A stretch of 64,000 bases of DNA. It comes from Isoetes taiwanensis (Eukaryota; Streptophyta; Lycopodiopsida; Isoetales; Isoetaceae). The notes under the pieces were generated by a model. It was not told where the DNA came from. It worked only from the letters and a program-made list of their open reading frames with translations, and did not search any database. Every line of letters starts with the position of its first letter. The stretch's first letter is position 1. The stretch lies in the NCBI GenBank assembly GCA_021234155.1, contig JAJEKV010000005.1, positions 14,999,468 through 15,063,467 on the forward strand, given 5' to 3'. The position numbers and the translations under genes were made by a program. Below are positions 1-11,380 of the stretch, in pieces.

Positions 1-59
1 GTTAAATGCCCGTGTACTTATGGCCGGGGAAGGTAAAGAATGCTTTGAAATGAAAAGCA

Positions 60-235
60 GGCAATCTACATTTTGTGCCTTTAATTCTTGCAAGCGAAGG
101 CTTTGAGGCAATGCAAGCAATGCAAGCAATTATGGACACATGCATGGCGGGGAAATTATTTGAGAGTGCACCATACCCAACTTATGAAGCAATGATGGCA
201 GCATTGTTTAGTAGATGAAAAACTTATGGGGTGTC
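60..235 (+). pseudogene. PPR-protein C-terminal relic (copy A)
   Basis: Read with the cleaner copies at 18120-18330 and 36540-36770, this segment gives a run like the end of a plant PLS-type pentatricopeptide protein: an AGKLFEIAPCP-like helix followed by ALFSR and KTYG, where the family has AALLSACKTYG. PPR proteins bind organellar RNA, but this piece is far too short to work. The version here is the most damaged of the three: the Cys-Lys turn has become a stop and several bases around CAG are altered. The assignment rests on the repeat pattern and the KTYG motif. Confidence 0.5.
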
Positions 236-509
236 CGAGCAGTTGGTTAAATCGCTTCCATGTACTTATAGCAGAAATATTTTTGTAAATAAATAGAATA
301 GAGGGAGCTAAGAATACTTGCATAAAGGGTAAAGGAAAAAATTTCGTAAAACCATAATGAAGGCGAACAACTTGGTATATGAAGCAGCCATAAAGTAAGC
401 TAAGGTCAGTATTAAAAAGTTCAATGATTGCCATGGAATTTTGTGATGTCTTGCCACACATGCAATCGGGTGGATCTTCTAATCGAGAAGTAAGGTGAGT
501 CTTCATTCT

Positions 510-2166
510 CCCACGGTAAGTATCCGCCAGACCACACCGATAATTCGATGCTGATGGAGTTGAGGGGTTGCCCCCTCTTCCCACACTCTTTGGCCTATAC
601 ATTGATCGTATATAGGCTGTATGAGGCATGCTGGCCCGTATCACATCGGCGGCCGCGACCGATTGGTGGGTAGCATTGGAGTGCGTCGAGGTTGCCCCCT
701 CTCCCCTCACTCTTTGGCCCCTATACATTGTCCGGTTGGAAGATTGGCTCACGAGGCGGCTCATGCATCCACCTGTCAAGCAACTCATATATATCGCGGC
801 GATGTCAACCTCATGGCCTATACTCCAGGAGGACATGCAGCGTCACCTGGATGCTCTCGACACTTTTGCCAATTCAGCGGCATGCGAGTTAACTTGGCCA
901 AAACCCAAGATGGCGCTAGTTGCATCATCCCGTCGATAAGGCTTCATTTGTTATTCACTTACCGAGGGGCAAGAGGTAAGGTGGCTCCGACCTAATGCCT
1001 TGGGTTGAGTTCTCAACTACCACCACCCATTGGGATCACCAATTTTGTATCGGGGGTGCGGGTCCGCGGCGGGTTAAAGCACTATATGCCATGCTCACCA
1101 CTTGATCACAAAAAGGCGGGATTGTATGCACAGGGCCACCGATCCACATTTGTTTGGGACCTTGGTTGGCCCGGTCCTTTTGTATGGGGCCGAAGTGTGG
1201 GGTCAGGTGATATCCCTCAACACACCGGAATGACCTCGCGGCGGTGCGAGAGGATTCTTGTACGGGAGCCCTGGGGGTTCCATTACCAGATCCTACTCCA
1301 AGGCGGGCTTTACGCCCCTTTCCAGCGGCATTGCATTGGAGCGCCATATCATTTACTTCAAAAGGTGGTGCATTATGGGTTACCGCGCTTGCCCCAACTT
1401 GCTTTGGCCATGGCGATGGGTCCCCAATGCACGAAATCTGTACGGAAAGACAAGCAAGCTCGGTGGTTCTCCCTGGCTATTTGGGGTAATGCGGGGCAAA
1501 GGAGATAGATCAGTCGGGACAAAGAAAGATCGCGAGGCACTTAAAGCGTACCTAGATGCTACTTTCCTTTGCGAGCTGCGGGATCGGAGGAGGCGGCGCG
1601 TGTTAGGCGGCACACTATCGTGACAAGTCAATCCCTAAGCTCACAAAGAGGCCCACACCGGTACTTGTACACCGGTACCCCCGTGAAGAAGCGCCCAGAC
1701 TTATAGCTTCCATTCATGGCGGGGCACATCCATCTCCGCGTTAAGCGAGCGTTGGGCTCGGGAAGCGGAAAGCAAAGAGCTTTGCGGTGTTGCCACCGGC
1801 GATTGAGGATGAATGTCATACCCTCGGTCAGTCCCGGCATTTGCCCATATCGAGGCGATATGTTCGATTACTAGTGCGGCGGTAGTTGCATCGATTATTG
1901 ACTTCTACGGCATGATGGGTTTGTTGGGGTCATACCTCCGAGGAGGTTATGGATGCGGACTCGTTTGTGGCCATCTGGCGGGGCGGTATAAAGCATCTCT
2001 ATGCAATTTCTGATTAATGCCCGGCATGCTTATTCTTGCTAAGGTTTTTCCTCGAAAACCCTTGAGTGAGGGTTTTAATCACTGTCGATGTCATGCTGCT
2101 CTCTTTTTTATTTGGGTCCCATAGGCCAATTGGTCTTAAGTGGGCGCTAAAACCCTATTCTATTCT
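510..2166 (+). mobile_element. 5'-truncated LINE, copy A, RT and C-terminal finger, degraded
   Basis: Non-LTR retrotransposon fragment inserted within CTTCATTCT/AGAATT, at the same site as the LINE at 36982-38636, so both descend from one insertion. Frame fragments show RT pieces (remains of RQGCPLSP..LFGLYID near 690-740, then QRHLDALDTF and GMRVNLAKT near 835-905) and, near 1790-1850, the start of the C-terminal CP-A-HI finger. The 3' end has the family hallmarks: a GGTTTTTCCTCGAAAACCC hairpin at about 2040-2075, TGGGTCCCATAGGCC, then a short TATTC tail. Reading frames are broken many times, much more than in copy C, mostly at positions where copy C has CAG or CTG. Confidence 0.85.
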
Positions 2167-2462
2167 AGAATTGTGCGATGTAGTGTTGGATATGTCCTTT
2201 TGGTACAAAGGCATTTTATTTTAGAACTTATTGAAACATGATGATAGTCGTTTTTTTTTTTTAGAATTTGCTTAGTGGCCGGTCCATTATGAATATTGGT
2301 GTTTTGGGTCCGACTTCAGGATTCCGACAAGGAGCAAATTCAAGACCATATATTGGTAAATTTGTTTTGTAGATATCCTAGTAATGTTACTCTTTGTCAA
2401 GAAAAATTATTAATTCTTATTGGACATGCCTATTGCTTTAGAACATGGCTAGGTAATTGTTC

Positions 2463-2640
2463 TGGATCTTTGTCAATATGACCTTGTTTGGAGAAAAGCC
2501 CTCGAATGGCACTTCTTTGTCGAGCTTGAGAGTGCGGCTATAAGCTACCCTCCTAGACATATTTGCAAATATAGCGATCCTAGGAAGTTAGGCCCCGCTC
2601 TTGGCAATTTGGTAAAAATTGCTCTCACATTGCTTATACT
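2463..2640. other. Unassigned spacer
   Basis: Sequence without a convincing ORF between the end of module v (2462) and the PPR relic. I see no repeat of it elsewhere in the window and no recognisable motif. Confidence 0.4.
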
Positions 2641-3440
2641 ATCACATTTGCCATACATATTGATATGACATGTCCCAAATGCAACACCTTCCTTGAAATC
2701 ATTAGCATTTATGATATGAGCATAGAAATATTTACCCCCAACCAGGAATGTGCATCAACAAGACTTATTAAGGTCAATGTTATTTGGTATGATATTTGTT
2801 GTATGCTTTTGGTGAAAAACATAAAGGCTTCATCGGGCCATCCTTGTTGGGCATATGCTACAATCATGGCGCTAAATAAATGACATCCCATTCAACCATT
2901 TTCTCAAAAATTGCCCTTCCATCTTCCACATTACCACAATGACATGAGAACATATTTTTTATTGTGCGGTTTTGTCAAAGACTTGTCGAAAGCGTAATGC
3001 AAACTTTCTCATTTTCCATATAAGTACTAATAATTGCAGTGCCAATAACAACATCAAATTCCAATCTGCTCTTACAAGGATATGAACTTCCTTTGCTTCT
3101 ACTTTAGTTGCCCAACCCCACAAGCATCAAGAAGACAGAGGAATGTTACCTTATTGGATACACACTCATAAATTGCATTTTAGCAAACACGATCAGAACC
3201 ATCCTACAATGACTACAAAGAACAAGTGCACCAATCATACAAGACCATGAGATCTTGTCAAGCTCCATAGTATCTTGGCGTCAAATTCATATCAGCTAAA
3301 GGATGGATCAATTCTAGAAAAAGCTCAGCCTAAAAAGTATGTTTAAAATAAAAAAAATCATGCCTAAGGTGAAAAATCAATTGTCTAACCAAAAGAAATT
3401 AAAAGCAAAACAATTTGGTGCCCAAAAAGACAAAAACCTT
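2640..3440 (-). pseudogene. PPR (PLS-type) gene fragment, minus strand
   Basis: Translation of the minus strand in shifting frames gives consecutive PPR-like units: WSCMIGALV, then VFAKMQFMSVYP and VTFLCLLDACG, then KEVHILV..LEFDVVIGTA, then HCGNVEDGRAIFEKM, and finally SAMIVAYAQQG-PDEAFMFF. This is the usual order of a plant PPR protein, which would bind organellar transcripts. At least three frameshifts and internal stops separate the pieces, so no product is expected as written. The 5' side is interrupted at 3448 by a retroposon. The upstream units recur at 29010-29440 without the insertion. Confidence 0.75.
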
Positions 3441-3447
3441 AGGTCAT

Positions 3448-4914
3448 ATTAATATGGAAGGGTCAAATTGAGTTGCGGTTCGATATACAATATGTCAACC
3501 GGCGAGAGAGAGGTTATATGGGGCTAGATGCGCTGGCAGGCCGCGTTTCTTTGCGTGGGCTGGAGGTTGGATGCGGGTTGGTGCACAAAGCGTGCACCAC
3601 CGCCATTCCTAAAGCGGCCGGGTCACCGATTCTTGGCATGTCTAAGGCTGAGCATAGGAGTTCCTGTTTCGCTTGGAGTATGGCAGAGTACAAATGCTTC
3701 GTGTTCTTCTCCGGAGGTTTTGCTGGTAAGAAAGATGAGACTTCTGGCATGTTCTTCAGTCTATGGAATTCGGCAGAAGGAATCAGTTATGGAAGGGTTT
3801 GACACGGCCTTTCGGGCATGTCTTTGCCCGCACTCACCGCTAAGTTTCTCAAGGCCTGCACTCACTGCAGGTTGGGCCCAGCCGGAGGTTTTTCCCTTTC
3901 CCATATGATTTTGGTCTGCATTCTCTTCATTGGCTTCTGTGTTGCTTGTCTTAAGGCTCATCCCGGTCTTCCAAGTGGGATTGTGAGCAGGAGATATTCT
4001 CTAGAGGGCTGGTGATCAGTGGTTCTTGGCACTTGTTATGTGCTTTCTTGGTTAGTTAGTTCATCCTTGTTCACTCTTTGTGCTTCTTGCTCTCCCCGTC
4101 CTGGCTGGGGAAGTTTGGCGACTAAATCTGTGCTAGGTCTGTGCTATTGTCATTAAATCAAGATTTCTAAGCAGGTCCAGGCCGGGAGACCTGGGTTGTC
4201 TCATTGCTACATAGAGTCAGAATCAATCAATAACCCATGTAAGGGCATTAGCGGTATGATTAAGCGGTGGACCGTAGGCCCCACGTTCATTAATTTTGGG
4301 GGAAGAAGTGGAGGCTACCTCCCTTAGTACTGGCTGGAAAAGTGAGGGAACTCCGTCTAGTATCTCAAAATAGTTGGATTTCAGCCATTAACGCTGGGTT
4401 GAAGCCTTGCTTATTGTTTGTCTTCGTTCTTACATCTTTCGGGGGAGAGCATAGGTGATTATTGATTCATCATCAACGAGAACTCTTCTTTTGTTGCCAA
4501 TGGAATAGGCCTCATCGGTTTAAAATGCTGATCTTGAGCATATGGGCTTCAAAGCTTGATCCGGTCTTGAAGGACAACAACAACTTTTTGGTATTGGAGC
4601 GGATGCAAAGGGGTTCGGAAGTTGAGGAACCCCTCCCCTCGTAGTATGACTTTGAGCGAAGAGGCGATCGCTTTCTCTAGTAATCGCACATGAATTTGTT
4701 AGAGGTCCCCATAGTACTTGCTTTTAGAAGGAAGAAGTTGAGCGTGGCTTCCAATCGAATATTGAACCCTTTTTTATCTAAACCATCATCATCATAGTTG
4801 TTATGGGTTAAATTCTTCCTATCCGGCCCTTTGAGGGGTCCAAATAAGGTTTTACGTACCATTCATTATTATTAATATAAAAACTTGCCTTCAACAAAAA
4901 AAATTAATATGGAA
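3448..4914 (+). mobile_element. Poly(A) retroposon with 12-bp target-site duplication
   Basis: Insert at 3460-4902 flanked by perfect direct repeats ATTAATATGGAA at 3448-3459 and 4903-4914. The orthologous unoccupied site is at about 29433-29444 (ATTCATATGGAA, one mismatch). The 3' end is a short A-run right before the downstream repeat, preceded by CTTGCCTTCA. These are hallmarks of L1-type target-primed reverse transcription. The 1.44-kb body has no long ORF with recognisable RT, so it is either a heavily 5'-truncated L1, a non-autonomous relative, or a retroposed transcript. A similar 3' end (CTTGCCTTCAAAA) occurs on the minus strand at 39584-39610. Confidence 0.85.
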
Positions 4915-5079
4915 AAATACAAAATATTTTTCACCACGAAAGAACAATCAAAAGAGTAATGGTCATCGATCATGAGATATATGTGAGGTCAAAATGGATG
5001 ACTATAATGCGATAACTTTTCCTATCCGCAAAACAATTTGCAAAGGTATTCTAATTCATTCATCCTTTTGGCATATGAT

Positions 5080-5533
5080 GACATTCGGATACGCTTATCT
5101 TTGAAATGGGTCTGCGTCTTGGCCACCGCATGAGATGTTGAGCACGAGCTCGATAATCTGGAGGTTGGGATCATATCTTCAAGAGATCATGAATCACGAG
5201 ACCAGCTTTCGATCCCGGGCACTTACCCTCGATACATGTACATATCTCATCCCCCCATAATATATATTTGTCTTTGTGTTTGTACAGTTTGACATCAAAC
5301 CTATTCATGTGGTTTTCCCCAAACGATCCTTCAAGGAGGGGAGGGGGGGGGAGGGGTTTTGTAACCCGAATAGCGATACGCTTGTCGCACCTCCCGCTTG
5401 GGTCCCATAGGCCCGTGGACGATAAAAACTCTATTCGATTCGATTCGATTCGATTCGATTCGATTCGATTCGATTCGATTCGATTCGATTCGATTCGATT
5501 CGATTCTATTCTATTCTATTCTATTCTATTCTA
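5080..5533 (+). mobile_element. LINE 3'-end fragment with mixed microsatellite tail (copy A, module y)
   Basis: 5'-truncated member of the same LINE clade. The body still encodes the last residues of ORF2: AYDDIRIR near 5083-5106 and LGSYLQEIM near 5164-5190, which match the C-terminus of the element at 57194-57847. The 3' UTR has the CCTTCAAGGAGGGG hairpin relic and TGGGTCCCATAGGCC, then GATAAAAACT and the tail. The allelic copy at 29600-30018 shows the insertion predates the duplication. The retroposon at 3460-4902 is upstream. Confidence 0.85.
5430..5533 (+). repeat. Microsatellite (ATTCG)n then (ATTCT)n, LINE tail
   Basis: A run of ATTCG pentamers changes to ATTCT pentamers. It directly follows the LINE 3' end. 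The duplicate at 29958-30018 is pure ATTCT, so the G-containing part probably expanded after duplication. Confidence 0.95.
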
Positions 5534-5559
5534 AACTCTATTGTGCATGCATTAGGCTC

Positions 5560-5930
5560 TTATTAGCGTAACCTTGTTCTCTCTTTTAACTTACGATGGT
5601 ACTATATGGTAGACATAACTTTAAACCTTGTATGCATCTTTCCCTCATCCATGTAGTAAACATAGCAATTAGTCATTATCTATGCACATTTATCATATGT
5701 GCAAGCAAAAGCGAAATTGTAAACATAAATTGATATTTAATACATGGGTTCAAAAAAATACAATTCTCTCCTTTTTTCTAACTTAAAATACAACTTCAGA
5801 TGCAATACATTTTCACGACATGGCCAAAGCTTCACATGTATACAAGGATTCTATAATAGGGAAAGCTTTTATATTCCCAATGTCTGCAGCTTTGTTTCCC
5901 CATAAAGAGTTAGATTTATCAATATCTCTT
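5560..5930. repeat. Module z, copy A
   Basis: Non-coding sequence repeated at 34375-34730 with a few substitutions. It starts near AACCTTGTTCTCTC and ends near TTAGATTTATCA. After that point copy A continues into locus-specific DNA, while the other copy jumps into the last exon of the START-like gene. No gene recognised. Confidence 0.9.
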
Positions 5931-6232
5931 GCTTTGCCTTGTCTGAATGTGTTGGTGCAATCAAAATATGGGAAAAATGCAACTAAGCTTTATATACACT
6001 AGGCACAATAGGGATAATGCTCTTATATTAGACTCCCAATGTTTGCAGTTTTGTTTTCCTATATAATAGAATAATTTTTTTAACGTCCCCAAAGACCAAT
6101 CAAATAGAGATCTAGATAAAGTGTTGATCTCAGGGTAAAGAAGGTGTTTTCGATTGAAAACTGAAAATTTCTGATTCAGTTAGTGCATGGCAGGAAAGTT
6201 TTTGATAGATTTCATGTGCTTTTCTGTAAGGT
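5931..6232. other. Non-coding spacer
   Basis: AT-rich, no supported ORF, no repeat partner seen in the window. Confidence 0.4.
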
Positions 6233-6445
6233 CTATACAAAGTTTTGGTTGAAACCTTGAAATATCAAAATATATAGGTGAACATCGTGCTCCAACCGTC
6301 GACTTTCTCTAACAATGCTTGGACCAGTTTCATCATAATCTGCTTTTGTAATATGATGGTTATGAGGAAACACGACTTTTGCAAGGATGGCACCCCCAAT
6401 CCAGGCAGAATATTTCTGCGCGTTTTCTGGCATATACTCTGGAGG
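6233..6445 (-). pseudogene. Actin-related protein 7 (ARP7)-like last exon, partial
   Basis: The minus strand encodes [20 protein letters not shown] followed by [19 protein letters not shown] and TGPSIV. This is nearly the full C-terminal segment of plant ARP7, a nuclear actin-related subunit of SWI/SNF-type remodelling complexes. A splice acceptor (ATCATCAG) lies just before PPEY at 6446. The usual terminal HRKCF is replaced by RESRRLEHD and a readthrough to 6233, so the end is altered. I do not find the other ARP7 exons upstream, up to 7780, so this is probably a relic, or the end of a gene whose other exons I cannot recognise. Confidence 0.7.
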
Positions 6446-7782
6446 CTGATGATAAAAGCACAATACGGTTAACTATGTGGTAGTTAGTAAATCATGGACA
6501 TCCATATACCTCATTTGCAACGTGGGGCTTCCATATTTCATTTAGAAATATTATTAATTACTTTATTCGCAAAAATGAAATTAATATATTTAATCACAAT
6601 TTCAATCTAGCTTTCCAATTTAAATAATTTGTCCGATAGATGCTTTCTTAATGAGAAATTAACTGTCTAAGTCTACTATTGCGCCTTTTTGCGCCTTTTT
6701 TTTTTATATAATATGAATACATATTGTTGGTATCTTACTAGCATTGTTCCCTAATGGTGGCAATATGAGTGATAGTATTTTGACCCAATGATATTCACGT
6801 GCTCAAGTTAGAACCATGGCAGATATTTAGATTTGGGTAGATTGTATAGCTACATGGTTTACCATGGAAACTTATTGGGTCTTTATCTACTGGTAATATT
6901 GCATAAACACTTTCATAGTTTATCAAAACCCCTTTTCTTCTTAGCCGAAATTTGATCCTCCTCTCCATCTTTATGAATTGAGGCCGCTATTATCAAAATT
7001 TTAGTTGCCTTGACTATTTTTCCCGAGCAAACCCGAACATGGACTTTGAGCTAGTGAATATATCTGAAACCTATGGATGTTATTTGATGTGCCTTCTTCT
7101 GGCCATATACTCACATTTTCTAAGGTTGTTATATGAACCTCGAAATTGAGTAGTTTAGACTCTTGCGCTTCACAGTATAAGGAAAGTACAGTTTTACACA
7201 CTAAGTTTGCTATGGGATATCTTATTTCAGTCGAACTTCCTTATGTACAACCCATCTCTTTGATATAACCAAAAAATGAAATATGTTGAGAACATGCTCC
7301 TTTGCTTTAAAAGGATTATATGCTTTTCAAATAGAACTTGCTGCCGGTTTCAATGTGGCAGGACCTGTTGTAGGCTTGAACCATGTACCACCTACATGCA
7401 TCCAACTACAAATGGGGACTTCAATACTTGTAACTAGTCTTGTGGACTCAAATAAGGACGTCCCTCTTTAAGTGTTAGGTTTTGCCTTAGAAAATATACA
7501 TCCACAATTTATGATGATTTGTAAGCTCATTGGAAGAGAGACTCTTCTGCATCTTCCATGTCGCTTATTTGCTACAAAATTAGATATGCAAGCAAAGTGT
7601 TCTAAATGCATAAAAAGTGTGCAAAATGTTTAAAAGTTTTTAGAAAAGTTGAAAGCTAAGATAAGTGTATAAACAAACCAGATAATAAGCATAAGCTAAT
7701 ATACATTTCAAATTACTATTTTCATATCTACAGGTATTTGTGTCATTCCTCGTGACCAGAAATTTTGAATGTCTCAAGATAT
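6446..7782. other. Intergenic or unrecognised intronic DNA
   Basis: AT-rich with only short ORFs. Minus-strand stretches near 7001-7201 and 7270-7470 stay open for about 60 codons but match nothing I know. They could be diverged exons of the ARP7-like gene. Confidence 0.35.
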
Positions 7783-9756
7783 TTACAGCTCAGAGTGATC
7801 TTCATCTTCTTCCTTCCGAGGCAAAGAACACCGATTTTTGATAAATCTTGGTTATTATCGGATTGCAAACATCCTCAATCTCCTTCAATTTCTCTTCAAA
7901 TCCTCCCCTCAAAGACTTTGGTTATCATCCAACCACTCCACGATTTCCTTCAATTCAACTTCAATCTTTTTCTTTGTCATCGGAATCTAGCTTATCCGCT
8001 AGCTTATCCTTGTCACCAATTGAACTCTTCATGTTGTACACATATGTCTCCAATCTATTCCCCGCATCAATCTTTTCCTTCACCTTCTTATCTTGCTCGC
8101 ATATTCCTCGACCTCCTTGATCATTCTATCAACCTCATCTGAAGATAAACGATCTTTGTCGTGATAATGATGATCTTCTACGCCTTATTGGTCGCCTTAT
8201 CCTCTTGCCTTCACTTTTAGAATTCCATCCGCATCTACTTCAAAAGTAACTTCAATCTGGGGAATACCTCTTGAGCTGGGGCAATACCACTCAAATCAAA
8301 TTTTCCAAGTTCCCGACAATCTTTTGTCAAGCTTCTTTCTCCTTCAAAGACCTGAACAGACACGGTTGTTTGCTTATCCTGATAGGTGCTAAACATTTGG
8401 GATTTTTTAGTTGGAATTGTAGTACCCCTGGGAATGAGCTTTGTCATCACTCCACCAACAGTTTCAATGCCAAGGGTCAAAGGAGTGGCATCAAGGATGA
8501 GTGCATCTTTAGTCTCTTTTTCAGCCTTCCCCACTTAGAATGCCTCCTTGAATACCGCACCATAGGCTCTGACCTCATCGGGATTGACTCCCTTGCTAGG
8601 CTCCTTGCCTTCAAAGTAGTCCTTCAACAATTCTTTGTACCTTTGGGATCACGAGTACTTCCTCCAACAAGAACGATTTCATCAATCTGTGACTTCTTAA
8701 GGCCAGCATCATTCATGGCCTTCCTAACAGGGCCTAATGTCTTCTTGAACAAGTCATTGTTAAGCTCCTCAAACCTTGCTCTGGTAAGTGGTTCAGAGAA
8801 ATCAACACCATCAAAAAGACTCTCAACCTCAATTCTAACTTGGTGCTGGTTACTGAGTGCCCTCTTTGCACGCTCTGCCTCGCGACGGAGTTTTCCAATA
8901 GCCCTGCTATCCTTGCTAATGTCCTTGTTGTACTTCTTCTTGATGAGTTTAATGAAGTGCTCCATTATTCTGTGGTCAAAATCCTCTCCTCCAAGATGAG
9001 TATCACCACTTGTGGCTAAAACTTCAAATACTCCATTATCAATTGTTAAGATGCTGACATCAAAGGTACCACCACCAAGGTCAAACACAAGTATGTTCTT
9101 CTCGTTTCCCTTCTCATTAAGTCCATAAGCCAATGCTGCTGCAGTTGGCTCATTCAGAATACGAGCCACGTTAAGTCCAAAAGAATGATACCAAAGACAT
9201 CATTGAAATAAGCTGGGACAGTGATAACAGCATTTTTTACGACCTTTCCTAAGAATGCCTCGGCAGTTTCCTTCATTTTTATCAAAATCATAGCGCTAAT
9301 CTCCTCTGGGCTGAAGAGCTTAACTTCGCCGTCCTTGATCTTAACTTGTATATAAGGTTTCCCATCTTTGTTGATGATCTTGTAGGGCAATAGTTTCATA
9401 TCATTTTGGACTTCTTTGTCGTCAAACTTCCTTCCAATCAAACGTTTAGGGTCAAAAATTGTCCTTTCGGGGTTAGAAGCAGCTTGGTTCTTGGCTGCCT
9501 CTCCAATGAGCCTTTCAGAATCTGTGAAGGCTACCCAGGAAGGTGTGATTCGATTTCCCTGGTCATTGGCTATGATTTCTACATGCCCATCTTTGTTATA
9601 AACCCCCACACAAGAATATGTTGTTCCGAGATCAATACCAATTACTGTATCTAATTTGGGAGCTTCTTCTGCGCCTGCTGCTACAGATACAACCCAAATT
9701 GTAAGAAAAACCAAGCATAGACCTAATCTGCTAACATGAGCTACTTCCCTCGACAT
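7783..9756 (-). CDS. BiP: ER lumenal HSP70 chaperone, BiP
   Basis: ATP-dependent HSP70 of the endoplasmic reticulum, which binds unfolded secretory proteins. The start at 9756 gives a hydrophobic signal peptide ([13 protein letters not shown]), then the nucleotide-binding domain with [24 protein letters not shown] and IVLVGGSTR, and the substrate domain with [15 protein letters not shown] and [19 protein letters not shown]. The lid continues to 7783, ending in EDHSEL, an HDEL-type ER-retention signal. The span is about 658 codons, intronless and normal for BiP. As written it is broken: 8 residues (AQRQATKD in the family) are missing after PAYFND near 9200. Frames also shift near 9185, 8645, 8620, 8560, 8270 and in the lid, mostly where conserved codons imply CAG or CTG. 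I consider these probable consensus errors, so the gene may be functional. Confidence 0.93.
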
Positions 9757-10660
9757 TCTCTATTGCCTCTGCTTCTCTTAACACTCTCTTCTGCTTCTGC
9801 TTCTGCTTCTGCTTGTCACCACTCTGCTTCTTTTAAACAAGCAAGGAAAAAGGCAAAGGAAAAGAAACGCAAAAGGGAAAAGGGAAAAGGGAAAAAAAAG
9901 GCAAGCATAAACATACCTATTTTTTCTTCTTGATGAGTTCTTATTGAAGGCAGTTCGATCTAATTCTTTGCTGGGCGATCTGGTGGTGCCTTGGCACGAA
10001 ATGGAAGAATATGGTGATTTTATGCGCAAATACTATATGTCCCTTAAATTCGTTTTGTTGCATATAATAGCAGCATGTAGAGGATTGACAGCATACTGGC
10101 TAACTGTTTCTTTTTGCCAAAAGTGCTGATGTAGTAGGACTATAAGCTGTCTACTGACAATGATGTAGGATATGCGAATACTGTGAATAAGAAGGAGGCT
10201 TTTACATTGTTTGAGAGGATTCACAACATGAAGATCAAATCCTAACTGAGATCATGCATGTAAGCTTTTTCATGCTTGTCTTGCTGCACACGATTTGGTG
10301 GTGGCATCCACCATTGACAATGTCCTGGACCCATTACAATGGCTTCCAATACAGGTATGTCCGTACTCTCCAAAATGATTATGTTTCTGTCTGTTATTTT
10401 TTGCAGAATTTGGAATCCTGCTTTGCATTAATCCTGTAGAAAAGAGCTTTTCAATCTACTTTCGGAACTCCAGATAGATCCCACATCATGATGAATATGA
10501 AGATCTTGCATGTTCACTATGCCTTTTGGCATCTGAATTGGTTACATTTTTTTTTCCACCATAAATTAATCCTGATAGAATAGAATTACCAAATGTTATC
10601 GTTTCCATCCAATTGTCATCAATCTAAAGCAGCATGAAATTAATAGGTAAAGGAAATTCT
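9757..10660. promoter_or_regulatory. BiP upstream region and spacer
   Basis: On the minus strand, the BiP 5' leader begins with a short GAAGCA-type hexamer run (9788-9815, CTTCTG on plus) and a purine/pyrimidine-biased tract to about 9905. I could not identify a certain TATA box or ER-stress element by eye. The remainder has no supported gene. Confidence 0.35.
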
Positions 10661-10770
10661 TTCATGACACTGATTTGATCAACATGTATGCAAAAGGTGG
10701 CTTTCAGAGACAGAGGATGTCTTTTATAATATGGTGGCCCAAGATGTTTCACCAGAATCTATATATAATA
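10660..10770 (+). pseudogene. Short PPR-like fragment
   Basis: CACTGATTTGATCAACATGT and the following sequence read TDLINMYAKGGF, the start of a PPR unit. The segment recurs at about 17706-17800 and 36130-36230 inside module u. It is an isolated repeat fragment, not part of the neighbouring START-like gene. Confidence 0.55.
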
Positions 10771-11380
10771 CTAATCCGTCGTTGATTTTTTTTTATCCCT
10801 TCATTCAGCGGTTGGTTCCTCGCAAAGTTTGAGAGGATGCCTTTTGGTCGATTTGCCGCACTTTGTTTTGGTTCATTCATAGAATGCCATTGCGGTACTG
10901 CCATCGCTCTGTTATCCGGATTGTCTCTTCCTTACAATCCCGAACCAAGGGGCTCTTCGTCGTTCTGCACCTTATTTTTTATTCTAAAGATGTTCCTCGA
11001 TGCAGGCTGGTAGAATGAAAACAGGCCTATGTGAAAACCACCATGGAGGTTTCTGCGAACAATATGGCAGCCAAGTTTCGGGCCAATGCAGCCATTGCTA
11101 GCAGATTAGTATGGTGATGTTCCATTCCATGTACTGTACAGTCAGGGCTCTGTTTCTAAAGCTTTTCTAAAACTTGATCCTCTCATTGAAACTTTTCTTT
11201 GCTCGTGTTTCTTTGGCATCTACTGGAAAACTTTGTTCAAGGAAATCGTTTTGAAAGGAAACTTGCTGCAGAAACAAACAGGTAAACAAGTTTTGCATTT
11301 TGGGGCTATGTGATTGCAAGCTTTTGAGCTATTTGCAGCTTTTGGTTAATGGTTTAACCGTCTTTGACATTCCGCCACAG
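10771..11380. other. Probable 5' part of the START-like gene, exon not resolved
   Basis: The homologous plant proteins begin with a plastid transit peptide. An ORF from about 10836 (MPFGRFAALCFGSF) could be it, but no clear splice pattern links it to the exon at 11381. I therefore call no start. Confidence 0.3.

Larger units (their letters stand above)
1..2462 (+). repeat. Segmental-duplication modules u (part) and v, copy A
   Basis: This stretch is colinear with 18031-19060 (copy B) and 36468-38945 (copy C). Its left end lies outside the window. A LINE sits at the same internal position as in copy C, while copy B has the empty site. Similarity stops near 2462, after the run GGCTAGGTAATTGTTCT. 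Differences from B and C concentrate at CAG/CTG positions. No intact gene is present; it holds a PPR relic and the LINE described separately. Confidence 0.9.

Noticed and set aside
156-836. 226-codon ORF on the minus strand as a gene
   Set aside because: It lies antisense to LINE and PPR relics, is not conserved in copies B or C and has no family motif.
3473-4015. Protein-coding gene inside the retroposon
   Set aside because: Overlapping short ORFs in several frames without family motifs; the A-tail and target duplications explain the segment.
8271-8999. 242-codon plus-strand ORF
   Set aside because: Antisense shadow of the BiP coding sequence.
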